From assembly GCF_003672135.1 (NCBI RefSeq), contig NC_039513.1, forward strand, positions 5,022,833-5,086,832: a stretch of DNA of 64,000 bases, read 5' to 3'. This document shows positions 37,606 to 52,700 of this stretch, in pieces. Below the pieces are notes generated by a model. It saw only the letters and a program-made list of their open reading frames with translations. It ran no database searches and was not told the origin of the DNA. Source of the DNA: Ooceraea biroi (lineage: Eukaryota > Arthropoda > Insecta > Hymenoptera > Formicidae). A program made the translations under genes and the position numbers. The first letter of the stretch is position 1. Each line of letters opens with the position of its first letter.

Positions 37606-40600
37606 GTGAGTCAACCTGCCCTCAAATCGATAAACACAATAATAGATGATGAAATTGCCGTGATGAGAAAAATGGGAAAAGGGAGCTATCGTGAGAACAT
37701 GGCGATACCGCAGAATCCCTTTTCCCTTGTAAAGTGACGTTTAGTGCGGTGCAAACCGATGAATAAAATCCATCGGAGAGACACATCAGGTTAGAAAGAG
37801 CCGCGAATAGAAAAATCGTCGCGTCATGCGGATTTTCATCGAGACAATCGATTGTATAGAAACGATGGGGACGTCATTAATACCGTTCGCGATTAATGCA
37901 CAGTTGATACGCCCCGCTCTTTGGGTGTTTTCAATGAAGCATTCAATATCAAGCCATCGCAAAGATAAGTTTCCGCGCGCGCAAACGCGCTATGCCACGG
38001 CGACGCCGTCGATGATTTCTTCTCCTTTAATTAAAAATAACGATAGCTCGCGTCGCGAGGAGGTGTAAAGACTCGCGACCGGCGGCTGCGATCATCGAAA
38101 CGGGATTGCTGCGGACATAATCATAAGTTTCCCTCTCTTCCCCCTCACTTTTCTCGGCCACATCCGCGGTGCATCTCGCTGCAACAACTAGCACACAGCA
38201 CTCCGCCCCGCGGATGTTCAAGGACGCGTTTGCCTGTCGCCTTCGTACCTTTGCGCGCAAGACCGTTCTCCAGCAGTTGCGGTTCATAGAGAACGGCACG
38301 ACCGTACGAAATAGCGAAACACACGCGTTGGCGTGTAAACCACGAAGAAATGGGCGATAAAGTTACGATTTTATAAGTGAAATTAACGCTTGTGTCGTTA
38401 ACATCCTCGTATGCTAAACTCCATCCCAGCCAACGATAACCAGATTCTCCAAATACAGGATTTATATGATTCTTTAAGTGCGACTTCTCGTTTAATAATA
38501 ATTATAAGAATTTTATTTGATTGCTATCTCAGCTATTCTCAGCTGGAATTTCTCTGTGCGCAAATCCCGTATGAAACAGTAACTTGGTGATTTAGTACTA
38601 AAATCGAAATTTTATTTGTAATTGTAAACATCTCGTCATTGATTTACGTTCTGATTCCTTCAATTTTAAATATAATTTTTTTCAATATTTTAAGTAATTT
38701 TGTTTAAAATTTCTTCGAAATTTTCGAAAGAAATTTAATTCCAAGTTTATCAAAAAATTTTAAAGAAAAGATAAAAATGTAGTTCTATGTAACAGTAAAT
38801 TTTTTTGCAAATATTGATGAGAAAAATTTGCAATTTCAATGGACAGTGAAGGATAATCATGAATACAGTAGAAGATCAGCGAGGGGCAGAAAGAGAGAGA
38901 CGAAAGGAAGAGGCTAGGCAGAGACAGCATACCAGCTGTCAATGGTTGTTAACGGCGCGAATCGCTCGCCATATACGTACGGTATTGGTCATGTTAGCGG
39001 TTACATTGCCTCGGCTAATGCCAACGCGGATTTCACCTAGACGCTACACAGTTGTGAACATACCGACGGACTAATACGGTCTAATTTCACGTTATGGACT
39101 ACTACACAATGACCTCAAGTTTTATCCGTCATAAGAGTGTCCGCAAGAACTTAAAGATCCTTATGTATGTATATTGAAAATATCTATCAAACGAATTGAG
39201 CTCTAGGGAACAGAGTTTTCTAGTCAGAAATCATCCGCAAATTATGCGAAATCTCCTGATTTGGACAAGCGAATATTATATCTTGAAATACCGAAATTTT
39301 AGTACAATTTTACTAAAGAGACATACGATTTTCATCGTCTGACGTTGATCAAATTGCCGCGGTCTGAAGAGACAAGATGAGTGGATTTCCGTATAACAAT
39401 CCAACTCTCACATGTGTACTTCAAACATAGCGGCGCTGATACGTGTGTTCAGCCGGGTTAATCCACTGCCAACCCAATTATTGTTATTTATCTCAAAAGG
39501 TAGAGACAGGGGAAGCTAATAGCTGACCTTATTTCCGACGCGCGGCGGTCGGTAGTTCGTGCATTTGCATGCAATTTACTTAAATCAGCCCGGCATGCCC
39601 AACGGCGCGTTATGCCACGTTCGCCGACATAAAGCACAACCGGACTGTTCTTTCGACTTGGTCGAGATGTAGTCCGGTGTGTATCGAGTGTCTGATTACA
39701 GTCTCTCGGTTCAGCGATCACTCGCGGTATTCTCGTTGACGAGAAATTATGCGCGTGCAGTCTGTTCACACCGCGATTTTCGACATGAGATACTTGTGAC
39801 GTGTCACGTGATTTGTTTAGGTTTATTCAAAGGATTGAACGCGATGATTTGATTTTAAAAAATTGATAAGAATAATGAGTTTAAATTCAAATTCAAATAA
39901 TCAATTGAGAGATTAATCTAAAATTAATTTCCTCAATTTCTCTTAAAGTATTATGTTGAATTACCGTTGCAGTAAAGCCAGCGTTTATCCACCTATGATA
40001 CAAAATGCACCGTATGGTGAAATATGTCATTACGACCAATGCAAATTGCGCAGGGTTAATCCAACGATTACACAACAGTTGAGCTAGTAATTATAGTAAT
40101 TATATTGATGTATACTAATAGATCTGCAAATACATTTCGGATTCGATCCGCTTCAACTATGAGAAGAACCTTTTTTTAATACATTTCAATTGTTTCACAT
40201 AGTTTCTCTAGAGTTATTCTTAGCATTTATTGTATTTGATCATTATATTTTCGTCGTCTTGCACGAGAAAAATATAGAATTAGAAAAACACGATAAAACT
40301 TTATAACTATTTTGATAGTAGGCAAATTCAGTGACAGCGTCTAGAATTGTTTGTTGATGCAAGGATATCATCGACCAAAATAAAATAGGATACAATTTCG
40401 CATCGCGAGACGCTTATTTCGCGCTGGAATTAACAATCGTATCTGAACTCACGTAAATTGATTGGAACTGAGACAGCGACATAAATTTATAGGAATCGAT
40501 TAATTTTAGCGTCGAAGAATCAATAGTCTCTACCGCGTGAAAGTGGCACAAGTCATCATTTCCAGCATTGACCCTAAAGGTCGCTGAATATGTCTGTCGA

Positions 40601-42596
40601 TGATTTTACCAAAAGACTATTATGCGTGCATCCACGTCTGTCAATTATTCCATCTCTCTCTCTCCATGGCTATTTATCTCTTCGATTCGTCATACATACT
40701 CCCTACGACTCATTACGACTCACTATCGGACATTTCGTATCCGATCTTAAATCTAAACCCGAAATCTGAATCTTATTTATGATCCTTGTGACCAGCAACG
40801 AATGGAAAGGTCAAAATTAATTATTCTTTGCGCTATAAAGATAGTAATCTTATTACTAATTTAGCTATAAGTGTGAAACTTCTTCGCTTTTAAATCTACA
40901 GATATCTATCTTTAAATTTGACATTTTTTTCTCATTATGCGCGAGATAAAATACAAAATTAAACTGGAAAAGCATAAATAATGCGCAATATGATAATAAT
41001 TTCAAGCACACTCTATGGAGGAAGAGAAGGTGTGATTTAGACGGCAAAGTTGAACGAAGTCATGGCCACCGCATTGAATGCTGCACGGTCTCACGTAATC
41101 GTACGCAAAGGAAACGCGATTTGGAAACGGTCGATTGATCGGAGATTGATTCTCGCGCGACTAGGCACAGAAAAATTGACCAAATCCGCCGTGGAACCGG
41201 TTCGATACCGTGCTTCGACCGCGCCTATGCACGCCCGGCCGATGATTGCTTATGCATTTATTCTGACGCGAATGTCGCCTCACGCTCGGTGTTGAAAACA
41301 ACAATTTGCCGATAATTCTACGGTCACGGGTAGACATTGCGACGCCGAGAAACGCGCGCAATTCGCATATCAATTGATCACAACTGATCGTCCAACAGTA
41401 CCAAAGCTTTCACGGGGTGAACGTACGTGAAAACGAATTTCATGAATCCCCCCCCAATGTAATTAAAAAAACTGATGAAGCTTGATATTCGTCATTGTAT
41501 TAAAAGGCTTTAAAGAGTAATTTTCTTTAAATTGATGAATTTTCTAAATCACATGTCTCCGTTGAAATTAAAATTAAAATTAATACTGGTATATTAACAA
41601 AACAAAAGCTTCTCTCACACAGACGATTTACTCCTCGGCTTCTTAGAGTCACCGCCCTGGTGTTTTTGCACGAGAGAGAAAGATACATGTCCACTACGAT
41701 TTAATGCTGCGGTCGCGTCGCTCTCTTGCGCGCGAGTCCCTGATAGGTTACGGCTGATTGCAGTAATCTAAGCGCCGATGTTCCGCCGGAAAAATCCTGG
41801 AAACCCTAGCAGCGTGCGTGAGGCATTACTAACTAACGGTACGCGTAAGTACGGCCTTTAATGTACGGGAGAAATTATAATCGCTCCGAAGCTCTCTCTT
41901 TCTCCTTCTCTCTTTCAGTGAGACCGGACTCCGCTCGTGTCTCGCGTGTGAACGCGAAAATCTTTTTTTTTCGCGATGACATGTTCCTCCATGATTTTTA
42001 CTCCATCGCGATAATCAACTTTACGTCAAATGCCTTTCTCGCAAGTAACGCATTGCGTATGCGATGCCACGTGCGCAATTTTACACGCGTGATGATCAAT
42101 GTGAGTGATTATTGACACGCACCAGGCGCTAGATATCCTTATCCCTTACGTTTCCCGCTCATTAAGATTAATGTGCGTACACAGAGCCACGATCTGCGTG
42201 ATTTCTGCGTGTGCTAATAATTGGTAGGTGGTATGTTAACTATTATGTTTCCCTTGCGAATAACGCAATGCCCACGCAGTTAAATGAACGACAGGCGAAT
42301 CGAAAGAAATTAGTCACGAAGAAAGATAGGCGTATGCCCGGGACGCCTGATTTAAAATTCAAGTAGTCGAGGATGTAGTAATCGCAGCCCGGCCTGATCG
42401 AGTGTGAAAAGCTAATGCTGTCCTCGTTCTATTGAGGCCCTGATTGAAAATGCTTTAGTAATGTCTACCAAATCGGAGCGAAGTGAGCGGACAGTGCGAG
42501 AGACCGTATCTCGACTTCAATGGCAAAAGGCGTGCAAAACAGAAGGGGAGACTCGTGCGAAACTTGCATTTAATTAGGTATTGGAGCATTCCAAGG
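37606..42596. other. Non-coding stretch
   Basis: No supported gene. GC-rich at 37960-38340. AT-rich at 38590-38850 and 39840-40520. Strong CT tract and acceptor word at 41891-41918. Confidence 0.55.
41891..41918 (+). repeat. CT-rich tract ending in TTTCAG
   Basis: A 28-nt pyrimidine tract that doubles as a strong acceptor-like sequence. Confidence 0.7.
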
Positions 42597-42620
42597 TTTA
42601 ATTAAATTTAATTAAATTTA
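42597..42620 (+). repeat. TTTAATTAAA tandem repeat
   Basis: About 2.4 copies of a 10-bp self-complementary AT unit. Confidence 0.85.
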
Positions 42621-45600
42621 GACGAAGCATTCTCTTCATCATGCATGTTATCAAGTAAACTATTTCATTTGATTATTCATATCTCTATCACATCACATCA
42701 AAATATCATAAAATAAAAGTTGATTTTGGCGAATCCTACGCGAATATTATGCGAGCATGTTAGGGTAATACCAGTCCAACAAAAATTTGTTAGATTATGG
42801 CTTGAGAGCGTTATTCTGGCAGATCAATGTACAAAGCATCGACGAAACGCAATAACGCGAGCATAGAGCTGGCAATCGATTCGCATATCCAACAAATATA
42901 AACCAGTTTACGAACCGCGGCGTGGACGCGCGAGGATCTACGGCAGATAATACGGCGAAGCGAACAGGCCCTTTCCGTTCGTCGGGGCTCGGAGAATCCC
43001 ACGGTAATAAGGACTCCGGACTCTGCCATCGCAAAGAATACACGACACCTGTCTGATGAACGGTACGAACAGCTACGTGGCAATGCACATGCCCCGCCGT
43101 GCGCAATGCGGGTATTATAAGTGTCGTTACTGAAAGAAAATTAGCGCGCATGTACGTACAATTCATGTAAAAGAACGCGGTTTACATTGTCTCCACACCT
43201 GCTTTGTCGAAAGGAATACCTACGATCTCAAAACAAAAGCTGAGATGATAATTTAATTCTCAAGTGCGAAACTATTAAATGCAAGTACATTCTAGCTAAA
43301 TTTTAGCTTTAAAATAATTCTTTAAATATTATTATATAATAATGCAATAAAACAATATAGATTAATTAATTATTAGCTCTGTCATTAATTAACTCTGAAT
43401 ACGGGATTTCTGAAGATGACTATGTTAGCAGTTGGCCCTCGTGATATAGAGCGGCAGAATGTATCGAGCACCAGAGTAAGGGAATCCATTGTGGGTTAGC
43501 GTTTTATCGATAGTGGCGATGCAACCACGAGGTAAGCAACGCGGGTGACAAGCGTGCGAGAGGAGCCTCGTCGCGAGTTTCCGCGAAACGACTTCGAGAA
43601 ACGTACGACACGTTACTCCGAGCTCCCGCTGGTACCGCGGTCGAGTACAAGCACCAGAAGCGAGTATCGCGAGATGTACGAGAAACTGCAGGCCCTAAGC
43701 TAGACGTGTGGGAGTATCAACCTGAGGTACTGAAATTTAACGAGGAAGAACCATTATAAGGAAGGGACTACTTTACCCTCGCGCGCGCTCCAGAAAAGCA
43801 CACTCCTGTATCAAATTTACCCTTCTATACATTGCAAACCTAAGTGTGTTATGTAACATATTTTATCTATGTAATTTTACTTGTGTAATGTGTTAAAATA
43901 ACACGTTTATTTAAGCATATATAAATAGAATAATGCAATAATAATGCAAAAGCACACTTTAAGTACGTAGAAATAAAAGTCAGATTTGCGGTGTTGGTTT
44001 TAGCTCTAGCAAACCATTCTCAATGGACAGCGTTTCTGCATTTTCTAAAATACATTCGAGCAATTCTGAACGAATAATTGGCTCTTATCTCTGGATGCTG
44101 AAATTTTTGACGATTTATGTCGGAGAGACCACCGGGCGCAGATGCTGAGCTCACGTTAAATTGGATTTTCAATGATCCCGACGTGCGCGTAAAGCTGATT
44201 AGCGCATGTAAACCGCAACGTCACGTCAAATTCAAGAAAAAAGGGGAGGGCAGCGTCGCGATAACGTCCATAATCGGACAGGTAAAATAGCTCGTCTACG
44301 ATTGAAACCGCGTATGCATACTCGCACACACGCGCATAATGCACCGGAGGGAGCGACGTCCTCGATCGATCGCTGATGCATTTTACGACCTTTGTCTGAC
44401 GCAGTGCCGTCCGTATTTCCGTCCGGCACGCAAGGTCCGGCCTGCCTCCCGACAACGTTGACCGGTCAAGGAAGGTCACAAAGGGAAATTCCACGTGCTG
44501 GTCAAGCACTCTGTGCGATATCGGTGAGGAAGGTTTAATAAGCACCGTGTCGTGCCTCTTGTCATACTGTCACGTATCTCTCGTGGGATGCACCGAGCCG
44601 GCACGAGGAAGTCTCCGGTCGCGCGAGAAGAGATAGAGAAGTTACTTTCAGCCCTGCGTGCATAATTTCACCAATTTCCCTTAGCGGCCGCTAACAGTCC
44701 TCGCTCTAGGAACCTCCACGAGGATCGTCGTCACGGGAACGCACGATACGCGTGTGAGAAATATCGCCGATGCTGATACACCCTCATTCGATGCAGCGCG
44801 AATCGAGCTATGTCCTGGAGACGCTCAGAAATTAATTCCTCATGCGCGTGATTGAATCCAATTAAACGATATACATACGGACATGCATGTTTGCGGAATT
44901 TTTCCTACTTTTATTACTTTAGGTTTATTAGGTTTTTTTTCTGGTATTAGCATTAACGCTTATATGTAAATAGCTCGCTGCACCTTACGATAATGGTAAT
45001 TTAATAGATAATTGACGAGGTCAAGCAAAGCGAAAGAGAACGACGAGTTTTTATTTCCCCACTCGAAACGAATACGGGTTTTACGTGTGAGAGCGAGTCG
45101 AAATTCGCGATTTAATAGGCCAATTTAATAAGGCGGGCTTCGGCGCGCCTCGTTGGTCGCACCAGACGAGAGCGCCGAAGGAGAGAGAAAAGAAAAGGGC
45201 ACGCCGCGTGTATAATTCCAGTGATTTCCTACTGGCTAACAACCACGGATATGCGCGCGCAAAAACCAGTCTGCCTCTTGGCACAGATACGTTTTTGCGC
45301 ACTAATCTACGGGTATTCAACAATGTAATCGCCGCGATCTCATCAGAATAAAAAGAAACGTTAAAATCTGTAGACTTCTCGAAAAAAAACTCGAGAAGCG
45401 TTCCGGGAAAAGTTACGATTAACGACTCTATGTTTTGTAGCTCTGACTGCATATTAATCATAAGTCCGAACGAGTCAGAATTTCGTTCAATTTTGCTCAC
45501 CGAACGTACGTTCACCGCACGATAGTCAATGAATTATTCAATGATCCATTCCTAAATCCGTCGAAATCGTGACATTGCGCGAGAGGAGACAGAGGAGCCA

Positions 45601-48600
45601 ACGATATCGAGTGTCGAGTTAACAATTGTGTACATGTACGTGTGGGTGCGTGGCCTCACGTAAATATATTGACAGATCTCTCTCCCTTCCTCTCTCCTTC
45701 TCTCTCTCTTTTCTTGCACGCGCGGAAATTGTATTTTTCATCGGCGCGCCGTTAATTAGTAGCATAGAAATCGCTAGCGGCGAACGCGTCGGACCGGACC
45801 AACCGATAATCACGGTGGACAATGAGCTGCAATGCGATAATCGTAAAAAATATCGCCAGGTGTCGGCCGTGGCCCCGGAGCCGTGATTATGCAGACTGTC
45901 CGTCCAGAAGGAAGCCTCGCGAGGAACGGCGCACACTGCGGGGGAGAGGGAGGGAATAATTACCGATTCATTCATCGATCATTAAGGGACGTATTATCGG
46001 ATTGCGCGCTACGTCCGCTCTTGACGAATGTCCGGCGAGCTGGGCGTTACCCCGGCAGTGAATTACGCTGTATCGACTGGCTAACGACCGTGGCTAAACC
46101 GCGCACAGCCGGGAATAAAAGGCGACGGTTAACTATATAACTATACGGTTAGGATAGTCTGCCGTCGCACAACGCGACCATCGACAGGCCTCGACGGGCG
46201 GCCACGCGCGTTGTAACCGCGCGACTCTTTCGGCGGCTATAAATAATATTTATTGAGAAATAATACCGCGGCCGATTATACGTTGCGCGAGACATTATAT
46301 CTTATCGCGCGCGCGAACCGTTTAATACGTCTTAACGGTCGATTTAATGACCAAGATCGTTTTGTTGCGCGCGGTTACTGAGATATCGAGATTGCAGCGA
46401 TATGTTAGCCGCGTTGTTCGCACATTTATCTCGTTTCTACAGAAAAAAACGGGTTTCCTTTTTCGCGTGCTGCTGCGTGTAATCAGATAGCGAATAGAAA
46501 TATAAATGTGTAGATATCGATATTGATATCGATGAGTAGCGCGTAACGTAACGAGTACTAAATAAAATTTTTCTTGTCAAGCTTTACTAAACATTTTAAT
46601 CATGCATCGGATGTGACAAATATTAGATTAAATATATGGAATCAATCTTATTAATGAATGACTTAAATTAGTAAGTAATTAAATTAACATTAATTCTCAA
46701 GTCACTTGTACCAAAACTATCTCGACTTTTTCCATATGACATAGCACTGCATTCTAAAATTTTTTGGACTCATAGGAAACCGTAGAAAAATTGCTGAGAA
46801 AAAATATTTCCGCAGCGTAGAGTATCGATTCGTTCGTCATACTAGAGAGGCGTTTTACGAGTGTTACTAGGTTGCCGAGTTAGAGGATGCGGGACACGCG
46901 ATCACTGCGAGAAGGCTTGCTCAGATCCGGAACGAGCTCGTTTCTATGGCTAATTTGAGTAACTAACGTAGTCCGGGGAAACAAAGGCTCCGAAGACGAG
47001 AAGAAGTCTTGATGAGCGGGCGTGGCCGCCGCATCGTTTTATAAGGATCCACTCTGTTTCCTCTCGCTTCCCTGCAGAATGGAAAGAGGAACGCTGTGAA
47101 AGCTGGTCGGCCCGCTTAAGCCTGGGAGCCAAAGCCGATACGTTCGATCTTCGTCGTTCTTAACGAAACCGACAAAAAGGTTATTAAATGGCATGGCAGG
47201 CTCTTAAACGGCATCGTGTGCGCACGACCGGCCGCAAAATTAAATTTAATTATAAATCATGGATCCACTGTGCAATTCCGTCGACCAGTTTTTAGATCTT
47301 CCATGCTTGACTTGCTACCGCGATCTCTGGAACGCTAAAGCGTGGCTTGGCTCCGTACACTGTATTTTACGTTAATGCGAAGTATCGAATCAGAATGTCG
47401 ACAATTTGGTCGTCTCGCTCGTCGGGCTTGCGAACAGTAAAACGTAGCACGATTTAGCGCTAGATGTATGACGAGAACACGAGTCACCGAGAATATACGT
47501 TATTTCGAAAAGTAATTCTGAGTTTCGGCAGTCATTAGGTGAACGTGGATTCCGGTGACAACGTGCTGTCGCATGACAAGGACAACCTTTCGTAATGACG
47601 AGATGCCGTCATGGAAATCGCGGAGCAAGATGAAGCTCGCACGGTCTTATTATCCCATGAATATACCGAGAGCTCATTCCCTCGGCGGACCGCAAAGAGA
47701 CGAAGCAGCAAAGTGGATATCTCTTCTGGATGTATTCACGTTGTCGGTACATTAGGTACACAGACATTAGGTAGGGACTCTCGGGTGGACAAGCAGTTAG
47801 CGAATAACGTAACATGCAGTTATGAAACACACGTCACTCGTTACTCGGGATAACAATGTCTCCCACGAGCAACTCGGGAATCGTGCAACTCACGAAAATG
47901 CTATGCAGCGCAACAGTGATGGAGAAAATCGTGACGACAAATTTATATAATTAATTGACAATCTCATCCCTTTCGATATCTAAATCCTCAAATCGAAAAG
48001 AATTCCTTAAAAAGTTAAGGGTCTACAAATATCTGAGCTCTTTTCATATCGTTTTCAATCTTTTACCCTTGATAAAAAAAAACAAAATTAGATTAATAAT
48101 CCAAAAATTCCGCAATGCAAACCGGAAATTGCGAATGACTAAAGTAATAATATTTTTAGATGTTACTATATACGTACCGTATAACGTATATTAGAAAACA
48201 ATAAAATTATTATATATAATAGCGAATTTAATCTGAAGAGAAGTCAATCGCATCTTACACATATCTCACACATTAGCTAATTTAACGTGGTACTGCAACT
48301 ATTGGAAATGCGTAAAAAAAGTTTTGAAACAAATTCGCGATATATCTTTTCTCTTGAATCAAAGAAACGCAAACTGCCAAAAGAAGGTAACGGTAACACG
48401 CTCGCGCGTGCGTTCCCACATTTTTCAGCGTGTCAGCGAGTCGCAAAGTTTGACGAGTCAAATATTTGCCCAAGCAACGATCGAAAAGAGTGAAACGACT
48501 CGGGCGGAACGCGCGACGCGGAAGCGGCCGACAGCAGCACGCGCTACACTTATTGTCGGCGCGGTAACGCGGCCTCCTTATCCCTCCTGCCTGCCTCGGG

Positions 48601-49488
48601 TAAACACGCGTTAGCAACACGCTACGTCTTCGGGAAGTCGTGCCGCAGGAGTACTCGGGAACGCAATTAGAGAGTCGGTTGTACGGAGCGACGGCGTGTG
48701 CACGGCCGCCGGTGCTAACTGTCGGGGCAGGTGCGCGTCTACCTGCGGTGCGCCTGCCTCCGCGCTCGAGTATCCGCGATGAGATGTGACTCGCAAGTCG
48801 CAATATTGTGAGAAGCATCGCGCATTTCTGATACGAGAAGCACGAGCTGCTGGAATTTTGCGATGAGATTGATACGGGAGTGACTAATAGCGCGCTAATT
48901 GCATACAGTTTAACGAGAGAGTTGATTTCCTCCTTTCTGCTCTTCTCTTTCATTTATCTCGTAATTATTTCCGTTCGAGATGCGATTAACTCCTTTAGAT
49001 GATTTTCGCCAACTATCAATATAGAATCTCACCATTTTATTATAATATTGTATAATGTTTCGGGATATTATCAGCTAATTAAAATCAGTTTGCATTACGT
49101 AATTTCACAGTAAATAATTAATTTAATAATTAATTTTCTTGTGTTTTCAGTCATATAAGGATAGAAGCGATATAGGAATGAGAGCGATATAAGAGCTTGA
49201 GTATTTGTAGAGTTGTTGAATGAAAGCTGTTTTGCTGAAACGTATAAAGAATGGATATCATTAGCTTGTTTCTTCGATTCCTCAGGATTCCTTGGAAATA
49301 TCCTGTGCATGACATTTCTCACTTAAAACAGCAACATGCATCATAATGAATAAACACGGTTTTCGCACAACCTATAATCGTGTGAAGTGAACCGTTCGCG
49401 AAGTTTCCTGCACGCGTGCACTGGACTCGCTGTATCTGCCCGTCGGCATTACAAGGCGCTCTCTTGCTTGCCGCTTACCGTGTTAAAG
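42621..49488. other. Non-coding stretch
   Basis: No supported gene. AT-rich at 43190-43400, 43820-44000, 46560-46780, 47940-48280 and 48960-49180. GC-rich at 44100-44880, 45720-46330 and 48480-48790. At 46513-46533 the 9-mer palindrome GATATCGAT occurs twice around ATT. A long minus-strand open frame at 48282-48953 is not accepted as a gene. Confidence 0.55.
45677..45716 (+). repeat. CT-rich microsatellite
   Basis: Imperfect CT repeats over about 40 nt. Confidence 0.8.
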
Positions 49489-49794
49489 CGAAATGATGGA
49501 TCGCACCGAGGCAAGGCGCGCTCGCAGAGTCCAGCTACCAAAGAATTTGGCACACCATCCGACAAAAAACTCAAGATTAAAGGAACCTCGTTATCTGGAA
49601 TCAAAGGTCCCGAGGATACGCGGTGTGAACTGCTATCGCCTCCAAGTATCATCTCAAGAATAATAAAGGAATCTGCACAGTCTCGAACACGCACCCTCGG
49701 ATTGAGTAAACTCGTCTGGAATTGCTGCGTTACGGCAACATTCGTATCACGTTTTTGTTATTCGAATAAAATATCTTATTTTATTATTTCGTAA
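49489..49794 (+). CDS. Possible 3'-terminal exon, 101 codons
   Basis: A pyrimidine-rich tract ending TTACCGTGTTAAAG is followed by 101 open codons in phase 0, ending at TAA. No ATG occurs in this frame, so it can only be an exon. The first two thirds read a hydrophilic K/S/G/P-rich peptide (including EFGTPSDKKLKIKG). The last third is more hydrophobic and enters AT-rich DNA (CYSNKISYFIIS). An AATAAA word lies within the frame near 49766. The opposite strand is also open for 81 codons across much of it, which weakens the case. No family is recognised. Confidence 0.17.
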   Translation, partial: RNDGSHRGKARSQSPATKEFGTPSDKKLKIKGTSLSGIKGPEDTRCELLSPPSIISRIIKESAQSRTRTLGLSKLVWNCCVTATFVSRFCYSNKISYFIIS

Positions 49795-52700
49795 TGTTAT
49801 CGGATACGACTTGCTTTCCTAATCTTGCGATTGTGACTCCTTGACATTTGGCACATCGTTAAACCGATTAAAAAGATTCGCATCGAAATAAATGGACTGT
49901 CTTGAACATCTATTTCATATGTATTTTCGTAGCGCGATCCGTTGCGATTTTTTATTTTGAATTATTATCGTTCGCTCTTTGCTGCCGACGAGTCGCGATT
50001 CATCATGTCAGTAACTGTTGCTCTGATGTAATAGGAAACACCTCGCAATCTCCCGCTCGCGCAAATCATGCAAGTAACGAGTTGTTCAACAATCTGTCGC
50101 AAACAATATGCTTTATTTTTTATTAGTTTAGAGTTACTATTTTTAATCTTATTGTGGCACACGTCTCTGCATACATCCGTACAATATATTATCTAGCTTA
50201 GAGAATTAGCCTTTCTAAGAAAGACGCCACAAGTACGTTGAGTCCCAAGGCTTCTAATTTTCATTTGACATGGTCGCGAACACGAGGGTGACGGATATTC
50301 GCACGCTTTCCTCATCGACGCCCACCAAGGTCTGGTATAGGCTGCGTTATTCATATATACGAACGCCGCGGAAACGTGCGTAAGTACCTGCACTTAATTA
50401 CTTACTGCCAGAACTGCCAGCTACCGCGGCGTGGCCGAAGTGAGCGATAGTCTCAGCCTGCCGAGTTGACTCTTCGCCTTTCTCACCGGATAAAAGCCAC
50501 GAAGGAAACGGCACGACCGGCCCGCGCGATACCTTCGAGTACCCACCCAGAGAAGGGTGAAAGGGACGGCGAAGAGCGAGACAGAAAAGGAGAAGGATGC
50601 AGTTTATTAATACTCGGGAGGCATCCTGATCCTCTGAGAGATACATAAATAATTTAAGTACAAATGCAATCTCAGGTTACAAGTGCTTAAGCAATGACAC
50701 CGTATTACGTAATAAACAACTATTGCATTGTTATCATCATCGTGAAGAAGGAACTGAATAGAGTGAGGAAGATGGAGAAGAATCAGTTTGCTATTTTCGA
50801 GTAAGCTTCATCGGAATAAATGACATATATTGGAGATGTCTAAATTCTGATATGCGCTATCGGTCTTGATGAAGATTGCTCCAAAATAGCAAACTTCTTC
50901 CTCTCTGAAATTAACGCGAAGTTACAAAAACTAAATTACCCAACTGAACTCTAATATACTCAAACTAAATCACATGTTTATAAAATCGGTGATGAAGATT
51001 TCTATCCTTAGGCATATCATTTGGTTTCCAATAAAGAGAGTTCGTCACAGTGCGGTGTTAACGATCTTATCGGCAAACGGCTCTTTATCTCTCTTTCTCC
51101 CGTGATCTTTGATCCCAGTAAAGTTCGTACGAATTATGGCGTCAACAGATTCACAACCGATTTCCAAAACCGATAGGCGATACATTTATAAGCCACTTAG
51201 ACGGCTCGCGTATCGACACCACTCTGCAAATAGCTCCCGTATTTATGCTTTCATTGCTCGCGCGACTAGTCGTCGCGTCGGATTCGTAGCTTGCGAGCCG
51301 TCGCCGCATGAATAACGGCTCTCTACTGATCGGAGGAGATTCGCCCACATCGGTCTTTGAATCAATTATGTACGATTTATATTTATGCGCGCCGTGTGGC
51401 GCGGCACGCTGGAGGATGGACGGAGGGAGAAGACGATGGTGGTCCTCCAACAGGAGGAGAAAAGGAAGAGAGACGCAATGAGAACAGAAAAGAGGAAGAC
51501 AGAGAGAGTGAGAGAGAGAGAGAAAGAGAGAGGAGAGCGCTACACGATCCGCGGGCATACTCGATCTCGACCGAAATAAATCAAGGCTGCGCCCAGATTT
51601 CAAAGCGCAAGATTACAAAAATTAATCGACCTGACGTTCGACGCGATAAAAAGCGTGACTCTCTCGCGCGTTCTCTACTGTTTTTTTTCTCTGACCTCCC
51701 CTGCACTTCCACACCGAGCGGAATGAACGCGGCTAGCCGCCGCGTCGTTCGTAGGGAGTTCGTAGCCGCGCGCGCTCGGATTTATATCAATTACACCGAT
51801 CGTGCCCATAAAATTTCCAGAGACAAGCCTGGGACGTTGTTAATTACAACGCGCACACTTATACCTTTAAATGAACTCGGTATGTAGATTGTAATCACCG
51901 CATAACCCGCGATAACACCGCGTGATTAAACGATTGTGCTCCGAAATGCGCGCGAGTACGCGGCGCGATTCCAGGCATCCCAAAAACGCGAGGTACTCGG
52001 CGAAAGCACAATTAGCTCAACACACACATGTTAATTAATTAATGAAAGTGCAGGATAAATTGCTGATGATTCGATATTAAAAAATGAGCGTATATTACAG
52101 TAATTAAATTGATTGCTGAATTTGACAATCTAATTAAATATATAATTCACAGCAAATTAAATTAATTTGTACTATCTTCCTTCCATGAACGATAATTAAT
52201 ATAACGATAGTCACAGAAATTTATGATGGTTAAATATATTATATAATAGAATTTATATATCTCAAATTAAGTATACAAAGAGTGTCACATATATTTCTTT
52301 TATATTTTAGAATTATATTAAAAATAGATTACTGAAGAAGATTCTATTATCATTAAATAATTATTTACATTGATTATTCATAATCAAGGAAAATTATGCA
52401 ATGTAATATTATAAAATATTACAAATAATATAAAATTAATTTTTTTACTATTTAGTTTTTAATTTTTTTTATATTTTATTAAACATCCGAACTTCTGAAA
52501 TAGAGCACATTTTAAAATAAGACATACAAAGTTTATAAAGTACAGTTTGACAGATTTAAAATTAAAACAAAGAAAAGAAAAATGACAGCTACCGTATTCT
52601 TGCTATCAGCTACGACGAATACTGCGTAGTCCCGTCCCCTGTTACGTTATGTTACACTGCTCGATCATAATGATTACCAATAATCCCTCGCATTTAGACA

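Noticed and set aside
41919..42115. Exon after a strong CT-rich acceptor
   Set aside because: The pyrimidine tract is itself a microsatellite, so the acceptor is not independent evidence, and the frame is F/I/N-rich without features.
45081..45515. 144-codon minus frame
   Set aside because: No recognisable domain. The C-terminal half lies in GC-rich DNA and it has no transcript features.
48282..48953. Longest minus-strand open frame, 223 codons with ATG
   Set aside because: Most of it lies in a GC-rich island where stops are rare. Plus-strand frames overlap it, composition is R/S/A-rich without a domain, and no splice or polyadenylation context supports it.
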